This document shows positions 26,147 to 37,100 of a stretch of DNA of 64,000 nucleotides, piece by piece. Origin of the DNA: an uncultured Dongia sp. (GTDB lineage: Bacteria > Pseudomonadota > Alphaproteobacteria > Dongiales > Dongiaceae). Made by a program: the position numbers and the translations under genes. Position 1 is the stretch's first letter. The number at the start of each line of letters is the position of its first letter. The notes beneath the pieces were generated by a model, which ran no database searches, was not told the DNA's origin, and saw only the letters and a list, made by a program, of their open reading frames with translations. The stretch spans positions 62,001 to 126,000 of the forward strand of contig NZ_CAKZGO010000005.1 in NCBI RefSeq assembly GCF_936916975.1, read 5' to 3'.

Positions 26147-27379
26147 TTAAGCCGCAAGGGGCAGAAACAACTCGCGCCAGACATCCCGCATCGCAGCCAC
26201 CAACACCAGCATTACCGCTTCGTCATGATAGGGCGTCGGCGTCAGGCGCAGGCGTTCTGTCCCACGCGGGACGGTGGGAAAGTTGATCGGTTGGACATAT
26301 ATTTTATGCCGCTCCAGGAGAAGGCGCGCGGCATTGCGACAGCCGTCCGCATTGCCGACCATGACCGGCACGATATGGCTTTCACTCGGCAGCACCGGCA
26401 GGCCTGCAGCTGCCAGCAACTGTTTCAGCCGCGCGGCATGGGCCTGATGCTGCGCGCGCAGATCCTGCGCGGTGATAAGTCGGGCAAGACTAGCCCGTGC
26501 GCCGGCGGCGATGACCGGCGGCAGCGCCGTCGTGAAGATAAAACCGGGGGCAAAGCTGCGGACGAAATCGACCAGCAGTGCTGAGGCCGCGATGTAGCCG
26601 CCCATCAGGCCAAAGGCTTTCCCGAGAGTTCCTTGGATCACGTCCAATCGATGGGCGATGCCTTCGCGCTCCGCCACGCCGGCGCCAGTGGAACCGTAGA
26701 GACCGACGGCATGGACTTCATCGAGATAGGTGAGCGCACCGAATTCCGCTGCGACATCGCAGATCGCGGCGATGGGCGCGATATCGCCATCCATCGAATA
26801 CACGCTCTCGAACGCCACCAGCTTCGGTCGATCTGCAGGTGCTGCCGCCAGCAGTTCGCGCAGATGCGTTGGGTCATTGTGGCGGAAGACGTGATAGTCG
26901 GCCCGGCTGTTGCGAATGCCGGCGATCATCGAGGCATGATTGCAAGCATCGGAAAAGATGATGCAGCCCGGAATCTGCCGCGCGAGCACGCTTAGCGCGG
27001 CTTCATTGGCGACGAAGCCTGAGGTAAATGTCAGCGCCGCTTCCTTGCCGTGCCATGCTGCGAGCTCTCGTTCCAGCTCGACCAGTTCATGGCTGTTGCC
27101 GGAAATGTTGCGCGTGCCGCCGGCCCCTGTGCCGGTGCGCGCGATGACATCCTGCATCGCGGCCATGACGCTCGGATCCTGGCCCTGGCCAAGATAGTCG
27201 TTGCTGCACCAGACGGTGACTTCGCAGGGCGCGTCACCGGGCGTGCTGCGGTAAAGCGCTTTGGGAAATCGGCCGGCGATACGCTCGAGGTCGGCAAAGA
27301 CCCGATAGCGACCCTCGGTCTTGAGAGCATCGAGCCGTGCCGCGAACAGGGCCGGAAAGTCGGTCGTCAAATCAGGCAT
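26147..27379 (-). CDS. hemA: 5-aminolevulinate synthase
   Basis: A 410-residue PLP enzyme that condenses glycine with succinyl-CoA, the C4 entry into tetrapyrrole synthesis of alphaproteobacteria. It follows Rhodobacter HemA closely: [68 protein letters not shown]-lysine 254 in [14 protein letters not shown] and the C-terminal [19 protein letters not shown]. This last block separates it from KBL and BioF. Its start overlaps the transaminase stop by eight bases. Because of this setting it could be either the housekeeping enzyme or a second copy for a specialised product. Confidence 0.94.
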   Translation of the reverse strand: MPDLTTDFPALFAARLDALKTEGRYRVFADLERIAGRFPKALYRSTPGDAPCEVTVWCSNDYLGQGQDPSVMAAMQDVIARTGTGAGGTRNISGNSHELVELERELAAWHGKEAALTFTSGFVANEAALSVLARQIPGCIIFSDACNHASMIAGIRNSRADYHVFRHNDPTHLRELLAAAPADRPKLVAFESVYSMDGDIAPIAAICDVAAEFGALTYLDEVHAVGLYGSTGAGVAEREGIAHRLDVIQGTLGKAFGLMGGYIAASALLVDFVRSFAPGFIFTTALPPVIAAGARASLARLITAQDLRAQHQAHAARLKQLLAAAGLPVLPSESHIVPVMVGNADGCRNAARLLLERHKIYVQPINFPTVPRGTERLRLTPTPYHDEAVMLVLVAAMRDVWRELFLPLAA

Positions 27380-28760
27380 GACCTTCTCGTTTCAGCCAAT
27401 CATGCGTGTCCTTCAAGGCTCGTCCGTAGCGGCCGAACATGTCGGTGATCTGCGCTTCGGTGCAGATCATGGGCGGGCAGAAGCAAGCCGCGTCAGCTAC
27501 CGGACGAATGATCAGGCCGTGCTCATGGGCGAACTTGTTCACCAATGTCGGACCCACCGCGAGCTTGGCGTCAAAGCTCTCATGGGTCTTCTTGTCCTTG
27601 ACCAGTTCGATGGCCCCGACCAAGCCGGTAACGCGCACTTCACCTACCAGCGGATGATCGGCATAGGCCATCATCTCGCGCTTGAACAGCGGCGCCAGAT
27701 CGCGGACCCGTTCGACGATATTCAGGTCTTCGTAAATCTTGATGGTCTCCAACGCCACTGCGGCCGCGACCGGATGACCGGAATAGGTGAGGCCATGGGC
27801 AAAGCCACCCAATTTGTTGGACTGGTCGCGCAGGCCCTCATAGACACGCTGATTGATCAGGATGGCGGCGATCGGCAATTGCCCGGCGGAGAGCTGCTTG
27901 GCCATGGTGATAATGTCGGGCTGCAGGCCGAAGGTCTGTGTGCCCCACCAATTGCCGGTGCGACCAAAGCCGCAGATCACTTCGTCGGCCACCAGCAGGA
28001 CATCATATTTTTTCAGGACCGCCGTAATCTTGTCCCAATAGGTCTTGGCCGGGATGATGACCCCACCCGCACCCTGGACGGGTTCGGCGAACATGGCGGC
28101 AATCGTGTCCGGACCTTCTGCCAGGATCAGGTTTTCCAGGTTCTGGGCGCAGCGCGTCGCAAACGCTTCCTCACTCTCGCCAGCCTCGCCGAAACGATAG
28201 TAATGTGGGCAATCAGTGCGCAGGATGCCGGCGATCGGCAGGTCGAACTGATTGTGCAGCGGTGGCAGCCCGGTCAATGATGCGGCGGCGACGGTGACGC
28301 CGTGATAGGCCTTCACGCGCGAAATGATCTTTTTCTTCTGCGGCCGTCCCAGCGCATTATTGAAATACCAGATCATCTTGACCGCGGTATCGTTGGCTTC
28401 CGAACCGGAATTGCAGAAATAGGCCTTCGACATCGGCACCGGTGCCAATTGCACCAGTTTCTCCGCCAGTTCGACGGCAGGTGCCGCCACCTTCTGCGTA
28501 AAGGTGTGATAGAAGGGCAGCGTTTCCATCTGCTTCTTGGCAGCCTCGACTAGGCGCGGCTGTGGGCCGAAGCCCAGCGAACAGCACCACAGGCCGGAAA
28601 GCCCGTCGAAATATTCCTTGCCCTCTTCAGTGTATACGAAGGGACCGTCACCTCGCGTGACGACGAAACCGCCATCCTGCTCGTTCTTCAAGGCGTTGGT
28701 ATAGCCGTGAAAGTGATAGGCGCCATCGCGCGCGGCAAGCGAATTGGGTCTCGCGGTCAT
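27372..28760 (-). CDS. Class III omega-aminotransferase
   Basis: A 462-residue PLP-dependent class III transaminase. Landmarks are [77 protein letters not shown] and the PLP-lysine in [16 protein letters not shown]. The sequence is of the type annotated as putrescine/beta-alanine:pyruvate aminotransferase; the amine donor cannot be fixed by eye. It is the first gene of a minus-strand run with hemA and the Pot-type importer, and it overlaps hemA by eight bases. A terminator-like hairpin sits just before its start. Confidence 0.92.
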   Translation of the reverse strand: MTARPNSLAARDGAYHFHGYTNALKNEQDGGFVVTRGDGPFVYTEEGKEYFDGLSGLWCCSLGFGPQPRLVEAAKKQMETLPFYHTFTQKVAAPAVELAEKLVQLAPVPMSKAYFCNSGSEANDTAVKMIWYFNNALGRPQKKKIISRVKAYHGVTVAAASLTGLPPLHNQFDLPIAGILRTDCPHYYRFGEAGESEEAFATRCAQNLENLILAEGPDTIAAMFAEPVQGAGGVIIPAKTYWDKITAVLKKYDVLLVADEVICGFGRTGNWWGTQTFGLQPDIITMAKQLSAGQLPIAAILINQRVYEGLRDQSNKLGGFAHGLTYSGHPVAAAVALETIKIYEDLNIVERVRDLAPLFKREMMAYADHPLVGEVRVTGLVGAIELVKDKKTHESFDAKLAVGPTLVNKFAHEHGLIIRPVADAACFCPPMICTEAQITDMFGRYGRALKDTHDWLKREGHA

Positions 28761-28780
28761 GATTTTCCTGTTTCAAACAT

Positions 28781-28816
28781 AAAAAGACCAGCCGTTTGCC
28801 ATCCTTGGCGGCTGGT
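28781..28816 (-). promoter_or_regulatory. Terminator-like hairpin in the transaminase leader
   Basis: ACCAGCCG (28787-28794) pairs with CGGCTGGT (28809-28816), with an inner CCA/TGG extension. On the minus transcript it is followed by five U residues and ends about 20 bases before the transaminase ATG. It resembles an intrinsic terminator placed in the leader, which suggests attenuation; alternatively it ends transcription arriving from upstream. Confidence 0.5.
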
Positions 28817-28938
28817 TCAATGACGCTTATACCAATATCCTCTGTCGCTCAGGGGAAGTCAAAGCCCGGACCCCATGAAGACCGTGGGGCATGCCGTCGC
28901 AGTTCGGCAAAAATCATACTTTTTTAAAGGGGTTAGGG

Positions 28939-29757
28939 ATGTCTCTTCGCATTTGCATCGGTGGTGCCACGGGCTGGACCGGCAAGGCTCTTGTGGCAGG
29001 GGTTGCCGCTGCCGCGGATTTGTCCCTCTCGGGCGCTGTGGCGCGCAAGGCTGCCGGCCAGGATGCGGGCACGGTTGCCGGCGGTGACGCGCTCAAGGTC
29101 GCCATCTCGCCGAGTGTCGAAGAAGCATTGAAGGCGCAACCCACCGACGTCTATGTCGACTACACCCACCCCTCGGCCGTGAAAGCCAATGTGCTAAAGG
29201 CGCTGGAGCTGGGTGTGCCGGCCGTCATCGGCACGTCGGGCCTCGCCGCCGCTGATTACGACGAGATCGCCAAGTTCGCCGACCGCCAGGGTCTCGGCGT
29301 CGTTGCGAGCGGCAATTTCTCGATCACCGCCAGCCTGCTCACCCGCTTCTCATTGCTCGCGGCACAACATGTGCCCGATTACGAAATCATCGATTACGCC
29401 AAATCGACCAAGCCCGACGTACCCTCCGGCACAGCGCGAGAATTGGCGGAGCGCATGGGAGCCATCCAGCAAAGCGTCCCGGGCTACCCCATCAAGGACA
29501 TCATCGGCCCGCAGGAAGCGCGGGGTGCCGATGTCGGCGGCGGTCGCGTCCATGCCGTGCGGCTACCGAGCTACGTGCTCGCGGTTGAGACGATCTTCGG
29601 CAAGGATGGCGAACGGCTGACCATCCGTCACGATGCCGGCACATCGGCCGGCCCCTATGTCGCGGGCACGCTGCTGGCGGCGCGCCGGGTGGTGGCGCTG
29701 AAAGGCCTCGTGCGCGGGCTCGATAATCTACTGTTCGGCACCTTGCCGCCTAAATGA
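28939..29757 (+). CDS. DapB-like dihydrodipicolinate reductase homologue with altered active site
   Basis: A 272-residue homologue of 4-hydroxy-tetrahydrodipicolinate reductase (lysine/diaminopimelate pathway). The dinucleotide motif GGATGWTGKAL (residues 8-18), YVDYTHPSAVKANV (72-85) and PSGTA (162-166) keep the DapB pattern. In E. coli DapB the active site is EAHHRHKVDAPSGTA; here the equivalent stretch is DYAKSTKPDVPSGTA, so both catalytic histidines are replaced (Ala154, Lys155) while Lys158 is kept. The ATG at 28939 follows AAAGGGG. It may be a specialised paralogue rather than the housekeeping enzyme. Confidence 0.85.
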   Translation: MSLRICIGGATGWTGKALVAGVAAAADLSLSGAVARKAAGQDAGTVAGGDALKVAISPSVEEALKAQPTDVYVDYTHPSAVKANVLKALELGVPAVIGTSGLAAADYDEIAKFADRQGLGVVASGNFSITASLLTRFSLLAAQHVPDYEIIDYAKSTKPDVPSGTARELAERMGAIQQSVPGYPIKDIIGPQEARGADVGGGRVHAVRLPSYVLAVETIFGKDGERLTIRHDAGTSAGPYVAGTLLAARRVVALKGLVRGLDNLLFGTLPPK

Positions 29758-30547
29758 GGGCGATTGGTTCGTAGAAGGAGGCGCTAAAGCCGGCTTCATC
29801 CCGGGCGGCGCGGTTGAAGGGCGGCTTCAACCGGCCGCGGAAATGCTTAGCTACCAGATGCTGCCAGATCGTCGCCGGGTCATGGCCCTGGGCGAGTGCC
29901 ACGTGATCGAACCAGCGCTTGCCCGCTGCCACATGTCCAATTTCGTCACGATAGATGATCTCGAGCGCGGCGGCTGACGCCTCGTCGCCGGAACGCCGCA
30001 ACTCGGCAATGGTCGCCGGCGAGACGTCGAGCCCCCGCGCTTCCAGCACCAGGGGCACGATGGCGAGGCGGGCGAGGAGATCGTGCGACGTTTCTTCCGC
30101 GGATTGCCATAGCCCGTCATGTGCAGGCAGGTCGCCATATTCGGCACCGAGTTCGCGGAGGCGGGAAACCAGCATGGTGAAGTGCAATGCTTCCTCATCG
30201 CCGACGCGGACCCAATCGTCGAAGAAGCTGCGCGGCAAATCGGCAGTGCCGAAACGCGCGATGAGGTCCCAGGCTAGGTCGATGGCATTGAGCTCGATAT
30301 GCGCCAGCGCATGCAGCAGCGCCACCCGTTTTTCCAGATTGCCGCCAGCCTTGCGCTTGGGCATATCGCCAGGGCGCCGCAATTCGGGGCGCGCCGGCCT
30401 TGCCGGCCGGGCAGGCGGTTGAGCGGGCGCCAAGAAGGCCGCGCGTCCCTCGCGCCAGGCGACACCAAGGGCACGCGCCGCCGCCGCCTTTTCCACTGCG
30501 TCGGCTGTCGACAGGATGCCGACAGCTTCCTGGGCGAGATCCAGCAT
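29750..30547 (-). CDS. Ferritin-like domain protein (DUF455)
   Basis: A 265-residue DUF455 protein with a ferritin-like four-helix fold. Candidate di-iron ligands are in ALAHIELNAIDLAWDLI (Glu/His), GDEEALHFTMLVSRL, and EIIYRDEIGHVAAGKRWF. The first 70 residues are a variable Ala/Pro-rich region. Function unknown; homologues are related to the MiaE tRNA-hydroxylase fold. ATG at 30547 overlaps the bcp stop by one base (TGATG), so the two genes are coupled. The end overlaps the convergent DapB-like gene by eight bases. Confidence 0.9.
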   Translation of the reverse strand: MLDLAQEAVGILSTADAVEKAAAARALGVAWREGRAAFLAPAQPPARPARPARPELRRPGDMPKRKAGGNLEKRVALLHALAHIELNAIDLAWDLIARFGTADLPRSFFDDWVRVGDEEALHFTMLVSRLRELGAEYGDLPAHDGLWQSAEETSHDLLARLAIVPLVLEARGLDVSPATIAELRRSGDEASAAALEIIYRDEIGHVAAGKRWFDHVALAQGHDPATIWQHLVAKHFRGRLKPPFNRAARDEAGFSASFYEPIALI

Positions 30548-31014
30548 CAATCGAGTTGCTTGATCGCCTTGGCGACTTCCTCGACATGGCCCGGCACCTT
30601 CACCTTACGCCAGAGGCCGCGGATGACGCCCTTGCCGTCGATCAGGAAGGTCGCGCGCTCAATGCCCATATATTTGCGGCCATACATGCTCTTTTCGACC
30701 CAGACTTCGTAAGCCTCAGTCACCTTGCCGCTTTCATCTGAGCCCAGCGCGAAATTGATGTCGTACTTTTTCTTGAACTTGTCGTGGCTTTCCACGGAAT
30801 CGCGCGAGACGCCGATAATGACCGCATCCAATTTCTTGAACGCCGGCAGCTTGTCGCGGAAGCCGCAGGCTTCGGCGGTGCAGCCGCTGGTGTCATCCTT
30901 GGGATAGAAATAGAGGACGACATTCTTGCCCTTGAGTTCGCTCAAGCTGACCTTGCCACCACTGTCGGTCTTCATGGAAAAGGCCGGTGCCTTGCTGCCG
31001 ATATCGAGTGCCAT
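30547..31014 (-). CDS. bcp: Thioredoxin-dependent thiol peroxidase (Bcp peroxiredoxin)
   Basis: A 155-residue atypical two-Cys peroxiredoxin that reduces hydrogen peroxide and organic peroxides with electrons from thioredoxin. The motif YFYPKDDTSGCTAEACGFRD holds peroxidatic Cys45 and resolving Cys50, the Bcp arrangement. The end SMYGRKYMGIERATFLIDGKG matches the family. It is 11 bases downstream of glnE and coupled to the DUF455 gene. Confidence 0.95.
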   Translation of the reverse strand: MALDIGSKAPAFSMKTDSGGKVSLSELKGKNVVLYFYPKDDTSGCTAEACGFRDKLPAFKKLDAVIIGVSRDSVESHDKFKKKYDINFALGSDESGKVTEAYEVWVEKSMYGRKYMGIERATFLIDGKGVIRGLWRKVKVPGHVEEVAKAIKQLD

Positions 31015-31025
31015 GCTGGTCTCCC

Positions 31026-34000
31026 TCAGTCGGTTGTCGGTTCAATCTCGAATATTGCCTCGAAGCAGGCGAAGACTGCTGCCTCCTGCTCCATGACCAG
31101 CGCCTTGAGGGCGCCGAAATCGGGCTCCCCGGTGATCTGCGCCATGTGCTTCCGGGCGGTTGGGCCCAACTTTTCCTCTTCCAGCTTGCCACCGACAATG
31201 AGCCGGATGACCTGCTGCAGCCGATGCCAGAGGCGGGCGGCGAAGATAAGGCGATCGCCGGTGACCGGATCGATCAAGCCCAGCAGATGTGCCTGCGCCA
31301 GCGCTATGACCGGGTCACCGGCAATGATATCCGGGAAATCGACGGCATGCTTCAGGACCAAATACTGGGAGATGAAATCGATATCAACCTGGCCGCCGCG
31401 GCAATGCTTCAGATCCCAGACATCGTCGGTGCGATATTGCTGGGCCATGCGTCGACGCATGGCCAGAATATCGACGCGTAATTTTTCCGGATCACGCTTT
31501 TGGCGCAGGACGCGACAGAGCATCGCCACCGTGTCTGCAGCCAAGCCCGCATCGCCGGCAATCACGCGGGCGCGCGTCAGCGCCATATGTTCCCAGGTCC
31601 ACGCTTCTGTCAGTTCGTATTTCTCGAACGGTCCCAGGCCGCTGGCGATCGGGCCGGAATTGCCGCTGGGGCGCAGGCGCATGTCGACTTCGAACAACCG
31701 GCCTTCCGCGGTCTGCGCCGTAATCGCATTGATGAGGCGTTGTGCCAGGCGTGCGTAGTACTGGATCGGCGCCAGGGGCTTGGGTCCGTTCGACAAGGTA
31801 GTATCCCAGTCACTGACGTCGCCCGGCACGTCGTAGATAAAGACCAGATCGAGATCTGAGGTGATCGTCATCTCGCGGCTGCCGAGCTTGCCCAGCGCCA
31901 GGAACACCATGCCGCGGCCCGGCAACTTTCCGTGCTGTATTTCAAATTCGGCAGCAACACGTGGAAACAATGCCGAGAGTGCGCAATCAGCCACATCCGA
32001 CAGCAGGAAGCCGGCGGCGTCACCGTCCAGCGTCCCGCGCAGAATGCGCACACCGATCTGGAATTGCTGATCCTTGGTCCAACGGCGCAGTACGTCCAGC
32101 GCATCCTGGAAATCTGTTGCCAGATCGAGTTGCCGTTCCAAGTCGGCAGTCAGTGTGGCCCGATCGGCATTGGCGTCATAGAGGCCGGCCGCGAGGACAC
32201 CATCGAGCAGGGCGGGCCGCCGCGCCAGTTGTTCGGCCAATAACGGCGCGGTGCCCATCACCTCGGCAATGAGATCCAGCAAAGCAGGGTTCGAGTATAG
32301 CAGCGCAAAGAACTGCACGCCGGCGGGAAGGGCGCGCAAGAAATCATCGAAGCGCCGGAAAGCCGTATCCGGGTCGGCGGTCTGGCCCAGCGTCGTCAAC
32401 AGGCGAGGCATCAACTCGGTCAGCAATTCGCGCGCGCGGGCGCTGCGCGTGGCGCGGTAGCGGCCATGATGCCAGGCGCGAATCTGCGTGGCGACAGCGT
32501 TGCCGTTGGGAAAGCCCATGCGCTCCAGATTCTGCACCGTCTCCGGATCGTCCTCGGTCCCGGTGAACACCAGGCTGCCGGCGATGCCAGCCTCCGCCGC
32601 ACCCAGGGTCGGCGCTTCCTCGAACAGTTCAGCGTAATGATCCTCGACCCGGCCGAGGTGAAAGCGCAATGTCGCTTCGAAATCCGCCGTGTCGGCATGG
32701 CCCATGAAGATCGCAACCCGGTCCAGCGCCGGGCCATAATCCGGCAAGGTCTGCGTCTGCTGGTCCTCGATCATCTGCAGGCGGTGTTCGACCTGCCGCA
32801 GATATCGGTAGGCGGCGATCAGCTCATCAGCCACTTCCCGGCTGCACATGCCGACCTGGACCAGACCTTCGATGGCAGCGCAGGTCGCCCGCTTGCGCAG
32901 TTCCTTGGCGCGCCGGCCCCAGATCAACTGCTGGGTCTGGGCGAAGAACTCGACCTCACGAATGCCGCCACGGCCGAGTTTGATGTTGTGGCCGGCGACC
33001 GCGACATGACGATGGCCCTTGACCGCATAGATCTGCCGCTTGATCGAATGGATGTCCTGGATTGCCGCAAAATCGAGATGCTTGCGCCAGATGAAGGGGC
33101 GCAGATGGTACAAATAGAGGTCGCCCGCGACGAGATCACCGGCGACGACACGCGCCTTGATCATGGCAGCGCGTTCCCAGTTCTGCCCCATGCCCTCGTA
33201 ATAGGTCTCGGCGGCGAGGGTCGAAATGACCAGCGGCGTCGAGGCCGGATCCGGTCGCAGCCGCAGATCGATGCGAAAGACATAGCCGTCCGCCGTTGCG
33301 TCCTGCAGCAATCGCACCAGATTGCGTGCCAGGCGCACGAAGCATTCCTGCGCCGTCTTGCGCCCCGTGTAACGAACCTTGTCCCGTTCGAAGAGCAGAA
33401 TGAGATCGATGTCGCTGGAATAATTGAGTTCCCGGGCGCCGAGCTTGCCGAGGCCGAGGACGATCAAGCCGCAATCCCGTTCCGGATCGTCGGGAAACGG
33501 CAGCGAAATGTCGCCGTTGGCCGCCAGATTCCGGAGTAAATGGCAAATCGCCGATTGCAACGCCACTTCGGCAAACTGGCTGAGCGCCGCGGTAACTTTC
33601 TCGAGCGGCCAGAGATGGGCAATATCAGCTGTGGCGACAATCAAGGCGACCTGTCTCCGGGCCCGTCGCAAGGCTGTCATGAGAGCAACTTCGTCCAGAT
33701 TTTCCAATGCCTTGGGCGATATGCTGTTCACGACATTGTTAAAGACAGAATCGATATCCTGCGCTAAAAGTTCAAGAAAAGCGTCGGTTTCAGCCAAAAG
33801 GCAGCGCGCGAGGAAGGGAGAATTGCCGAACAGGGCGGCAAGCAAGGCCTGTGCTGCGGGCGCTGCCAGGGATGTGGCTGCTGCCGGCGTCAGGTTTTGT
33901 GCCAACTGTTCAAGATGAAGTTCGACCTGCCGCGGATCACTCGGGCGCGGCAGTACGGCGGGGTCAATGGCGGCAATGGTTGCGAGGGGCATTGTCTGGC

Positions 34001-34037
34001 TGTTGTCAGCGGGGAAACCGAGACACTGCTGAAGCAT
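31026..34037 (-). CDS. glnE: Bifunctional glutamine synthetase adenylyltransferase/deadenylase
   Basis: A 1003-residue GlnE, which adds and removes AMP on glutamine synthetase according to PII status. Two nucleotidyltransferase domains are visible: the deadenylase half with GLGKLGARELNYSSDIDLIL near residues 191-211, and the adenylylating half with LGKLGSREMTITSDLDLVFI near residues 712-731. Each is followed by a helical GlnE domain (REVEFFAQTQQLIWG; GGQVDIDFISQYLVL). Length is normal. An internal ATG at 33992 is an alternative start 15 residues later. It is divergent from the YhdP/AsmA-like gene. Confidence 0.96.
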   Translation of the reverse strand: MLQQCLGFPADNSQTMPLATIAAIDPAVLPRPSDPRQVELHLEQLAQNLTPAAATSLAAPAAQALLAALFGNSPFLARCLLAETDAFLELLAQDIDSVFNNVVNSISPKALENLDEVALMTALRRARRQVALIVATADIAHLWPLEKVTAALSQFAEVALQSAICHLLRNLAANGDISLPFPDDPERDCGLIVLGLGKLGARELNYSSDIDLILLFERDKVRYTGRKTAQECFVRLARNLVRLLQDATADGYVFRIDLRLRPDPASTPLVISTLAAETYYEGMGQNWERAAMIKARVVAGDLVAGDLYLYHLRPFIWRKHLDFAAIQDIHSIKRQIYAVKGHRHVAVAGHNIKLGRGGIREVEFFAQTQQLIWGRRAKELRKRATCAAIEGLVQVGMCSREVADELIAAYRYLRQVEHRLQMIEDQQTQTLPDYGPALDRVAIFMGHADTADFEATLRFHLGRVEDHYAELFEEAPTLGAAEAGIAGSLVFTGTEDDPETVQNLERMGFPNGNAVATQIRAWHHGRYRATRSARARELLTELMPRLLTTLGQTADPDTAFRRFDDFLRALPAGVQFFALLYSNPALLDLIAEVMGTAPLLAEQLARRPALLDGVLAAGLYDANADRATLTADLERQLDLATDFQDALDVLRRWTKDQQFQIGVRILRGTLDGDAAGFLLSDVADCALSALFPRVAAEFEIQHGKLPGRGMVFLALGKLGSREMTITSDLDLVFIYDVPGDVSDWDTTLSNGPKPLAPIQYYARLAQRLINAITAQTAEGRLFEVDMRLRPSGNSGPIASGLGPFEKYELTEAWTWEHMALTRARVIAGDAGLAADTVAMLCRVLRQKRDPEKLRVDILAMRRRMAQQYRTDDVWDLKHCRGGQVDIDFISQYLVLKHAVDFPDIIAGDPVIALAQAHLLGLIDPVTGDRLIFAARLWHRLQQVIRLIVGGKLEEEKLGPTARKHMAQITGEPDFGALKALVMEQEAAVFACFEAIFEIEPTTD

Positions 34038-34154
34038 CTGGTTCCGGTCAAGCCAATGGTTGCGTTATGAACGGAAACCCTTGGCGTTGCTGGTTGTTGC
34101 TTCGGCAGGATATTGCTTCTGCCCGTATTGTTTGCTGATCGGAGCTGACCGCGC

Positions 34155-37100
34155 GTGATTCGTCGGACGACAAAAATAACCCTCGAAGTGTTGGGCGCCG
34201 CTTTGGCCGGTGCCGCGATTATTCTTGCCTTCCTGACATGGCGGTTGACCCAGGAAGGCCCGATCCATCTGCGGTTTCTGTCGCCCTATGTCGAGCAGGC
34301 GCTGATCCGCAGCGACCAGCCCTATCGCATCGCCATTGATGACACCGTCTTGACCTGGGCAGGCTGGGACCGCGCCCTGGATGTCCGCGCCATCAATCTG
34401 CGTGTGCGCGATCCTGAAGGGCGCGAACTGGCCAACCTGCCCGAAGTGTCGATTACGTTCAGTGCCCGGGCCATGTTCAAGGGGCTGGTGGCGCCCAGCA
34501 AGATCGAGATCATCGGCCCGAAGCTGACCTTGATCCGCAACAAGGATGGATCCCTGGCATTTGGACCCAGCGGGGTCACGAGTTCGCCGACCACCAAAAA
34601 CTCCGATGGCAGCTTCGAAGCGTTGATGCTGCTGGCCAGCGACATGCTGGAATCCCCAGACCGGTCAAAGCCAACGGGCTATCTGACATCCGCCGCTATC
34701 CTCAACGGCAGCGTCCAGATCATCGATCACGTGACTGGCCTTACCTGGCAGGCTGACAATTTCGGCGCGGAGGCACGGCGCGACGTCGGTGGATTGGTCG
34801 GCGATCTCTTCGCCGCCATGCCGCAGTTCGGCGATCCCGCCATCGTCAGCGCCAAGCTCGATTACCGCCGCGCGACGGACAAGCTGTCGATCGATGCCAC
34901 GGTCGCGGCTTTGCAGCTGTCGTCGCTGGGGCTGATCGAGCCGGCGCTGGCTGATCTTTCGACCGCTGATCTTGCCGTGACCGCCAAGGTGAAGACCTCG
35001 ATCCAGATCGCCAGCGAGCATCTCGGCGATATCGGTGAGGTCGATTTTGCCCTGGCCAGCGGCGCCGGCGCTCTTGATCTTCCCGGCCTCACCAAGGAAC
35101 CCATCCCGGTTGCCAGTCTCAATGTCGAGGGCCGCTTGGACCGGGATAAAGACTTCATGTCGATCAGCAGTTTTGATCTCGACATTGGCGGGCCGCGGAT
35201 CACGGCCAAGGCCGACTGGCATGGCGCCTTCAGCGGCAAAGCGAAGGACGGCCTGGCTCCGCTGCTGACTGCCACCCTCAAGGTCACGAAACTGCCGGCC
35301 AAGCTGCTTGATCCTTATTGGCCTGAAAGCGTTGCCAGCGACACGCGCAATTGGGTGGTGCCCAACATCACCGATGGCATGGTGGAGGAGGCAGGTGCCG
35401 ACCTCACGCTGCGCCTGCCGCTCGATGCCGCGGGGGCCAAGGTCGAATCCGTCAAGGGCATCCTCAAGACCAGCGACATGACCGTCCACTATCTGCGCCC
35501 GATGCCGCCGATCACCAAGGGAGTCGCGACCGCGGAGTTCGATGCCCAGAATTTTCGCGCCAAGATCATCAGCGGCGAAGTCGGCAACATCAAGGTCAAG
35601 GGCGGCGACCTGCTGATCAACGGCCTGGACGTTGAGGATCAGTTCATCAAAATCAGCGGTGACGTTGCAGCACCGCTCAAGGACGCGCTGGAACTGCTCG
35701 ACCACCCGCGCTTGGGTTATGCCAAGAAACTCAGCATCGATCCGAAGACAGCCGGCGGATCGGCCACGGCCAACATCCTCTTCGACTTTCCGGCCGCCAA
35801 GAAACTGACCTTCGCCGAGGTGAAGGTGAAGGTGGCGGCGGAAATGGATGATGTCAAAATCGCCAAGATCCGCTTCGGCAAGGATGTCAGCCAGGGTGTG
35901 TTGAAGCTCAATCTCGACGAGAAGGGCATGAATATCGCCGGCCCGATCGTCTTTGCCGACATTCCGATCATTCTTGATTGGAGCCAGACTTTCTCGGACG
36001 ATGCCGCCTTCGATGAAAAGCTCCATGTCAACGGCGCCGCATCTGCCGAGCAACTGGCAGCGCTTGGCTTCGACTATCGCCCTTGGGCGGAAGGTACTTG
36101 CCAGTGTGACGTGACCTATACCAAGCTCGCCGGCGGCCGCGCGACGCTGGAAGGGGTGTTCGATCTCACCAATGTCGTGCTCGATGTGCCGGCCGCCAAG
36201 TGGCACAAGGATGCCAACGTCCCGGGGCGGGCTGAGCTGACGCTGGAGATGCTGAACGACAAACCGGTGTCGATGCCCCGTTTCATGGTCTCGGCAGGTG
36301 ACCTCGTGACCGGCGGCGCGCTGCAGTTTGCCGCTGACGGATCGATCTCACGCGTGACCTTGCCGGATCTCAAGATGGGCGTGAATCATCTCATCGGCTT
36401 CGATGCCGAGTTGAAGGAAGGCTGGACACTGGTCACGGTCGGGGGCGGAACGCTGGATGCCGAACCCTGGATGGGCGGCGATCAATCGACGCTGACGCCG
36501 GAGGAACTGGCGCAGACCGGACCGACGCAGCAGCGCCCCTTCACGCTCAAGGGTCAGTTGGCCACCTTGCGCATGGGTGAGGGGCGGGAGCTTGCCAACG
36601 CCACGATCGAAGCTGTCCACGATCCCTATTGGTGGGACGTGGTGAGTTTCCAGGCGACGTTGCCGAGCGGGCAGCCGATCACCTTCGACTATCGGCCCAG
36701 CAAGCCCGGCCAGCATGCGCTCAACATTCAAACGAAAGACGGCGGCGGCGCCCTCCGCGTGCTCGACCTCTACGACTCCATCAAGGGCGGTACCTTGTCG
36801 ATCACTGGTACCGTCAAGGACAACCAGCCCTGGCGGCCGCTGCGCGGCAAGATCGCCATGTCGTCGTTCCGCGTGATCAACACGCCCTTCGTTGCCCGCT
36901 TTCTGACCGTGGCGACGATCACCGGTGTGGTCGACGCAGTGACGGGCGAAGGCTTCCTGTTCGGCGGTGGCGAGGGGCGGTTCACCAAGACCCGCGGGCT
37001 CATTGAAATAAAGCGCTTCCGCAGCGCCGGTCCGTCGGTCGGCATGACGGCGCAGGGGCAGGTCGATCTCGACCGGAATCTCATCAACGTCAAAGGTACG

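Noticed and set aside
34665-36206. Long minus-strand frame (about 513 codons) opposite the YhdP/AsmA-like gene
   Set aside because: Its product is low-complexity and rich in Asp, His, Arg and Gly with no recognised motif, and the plus strand has a coherent AsmA-type protein. High GC makes long antisense frames common.
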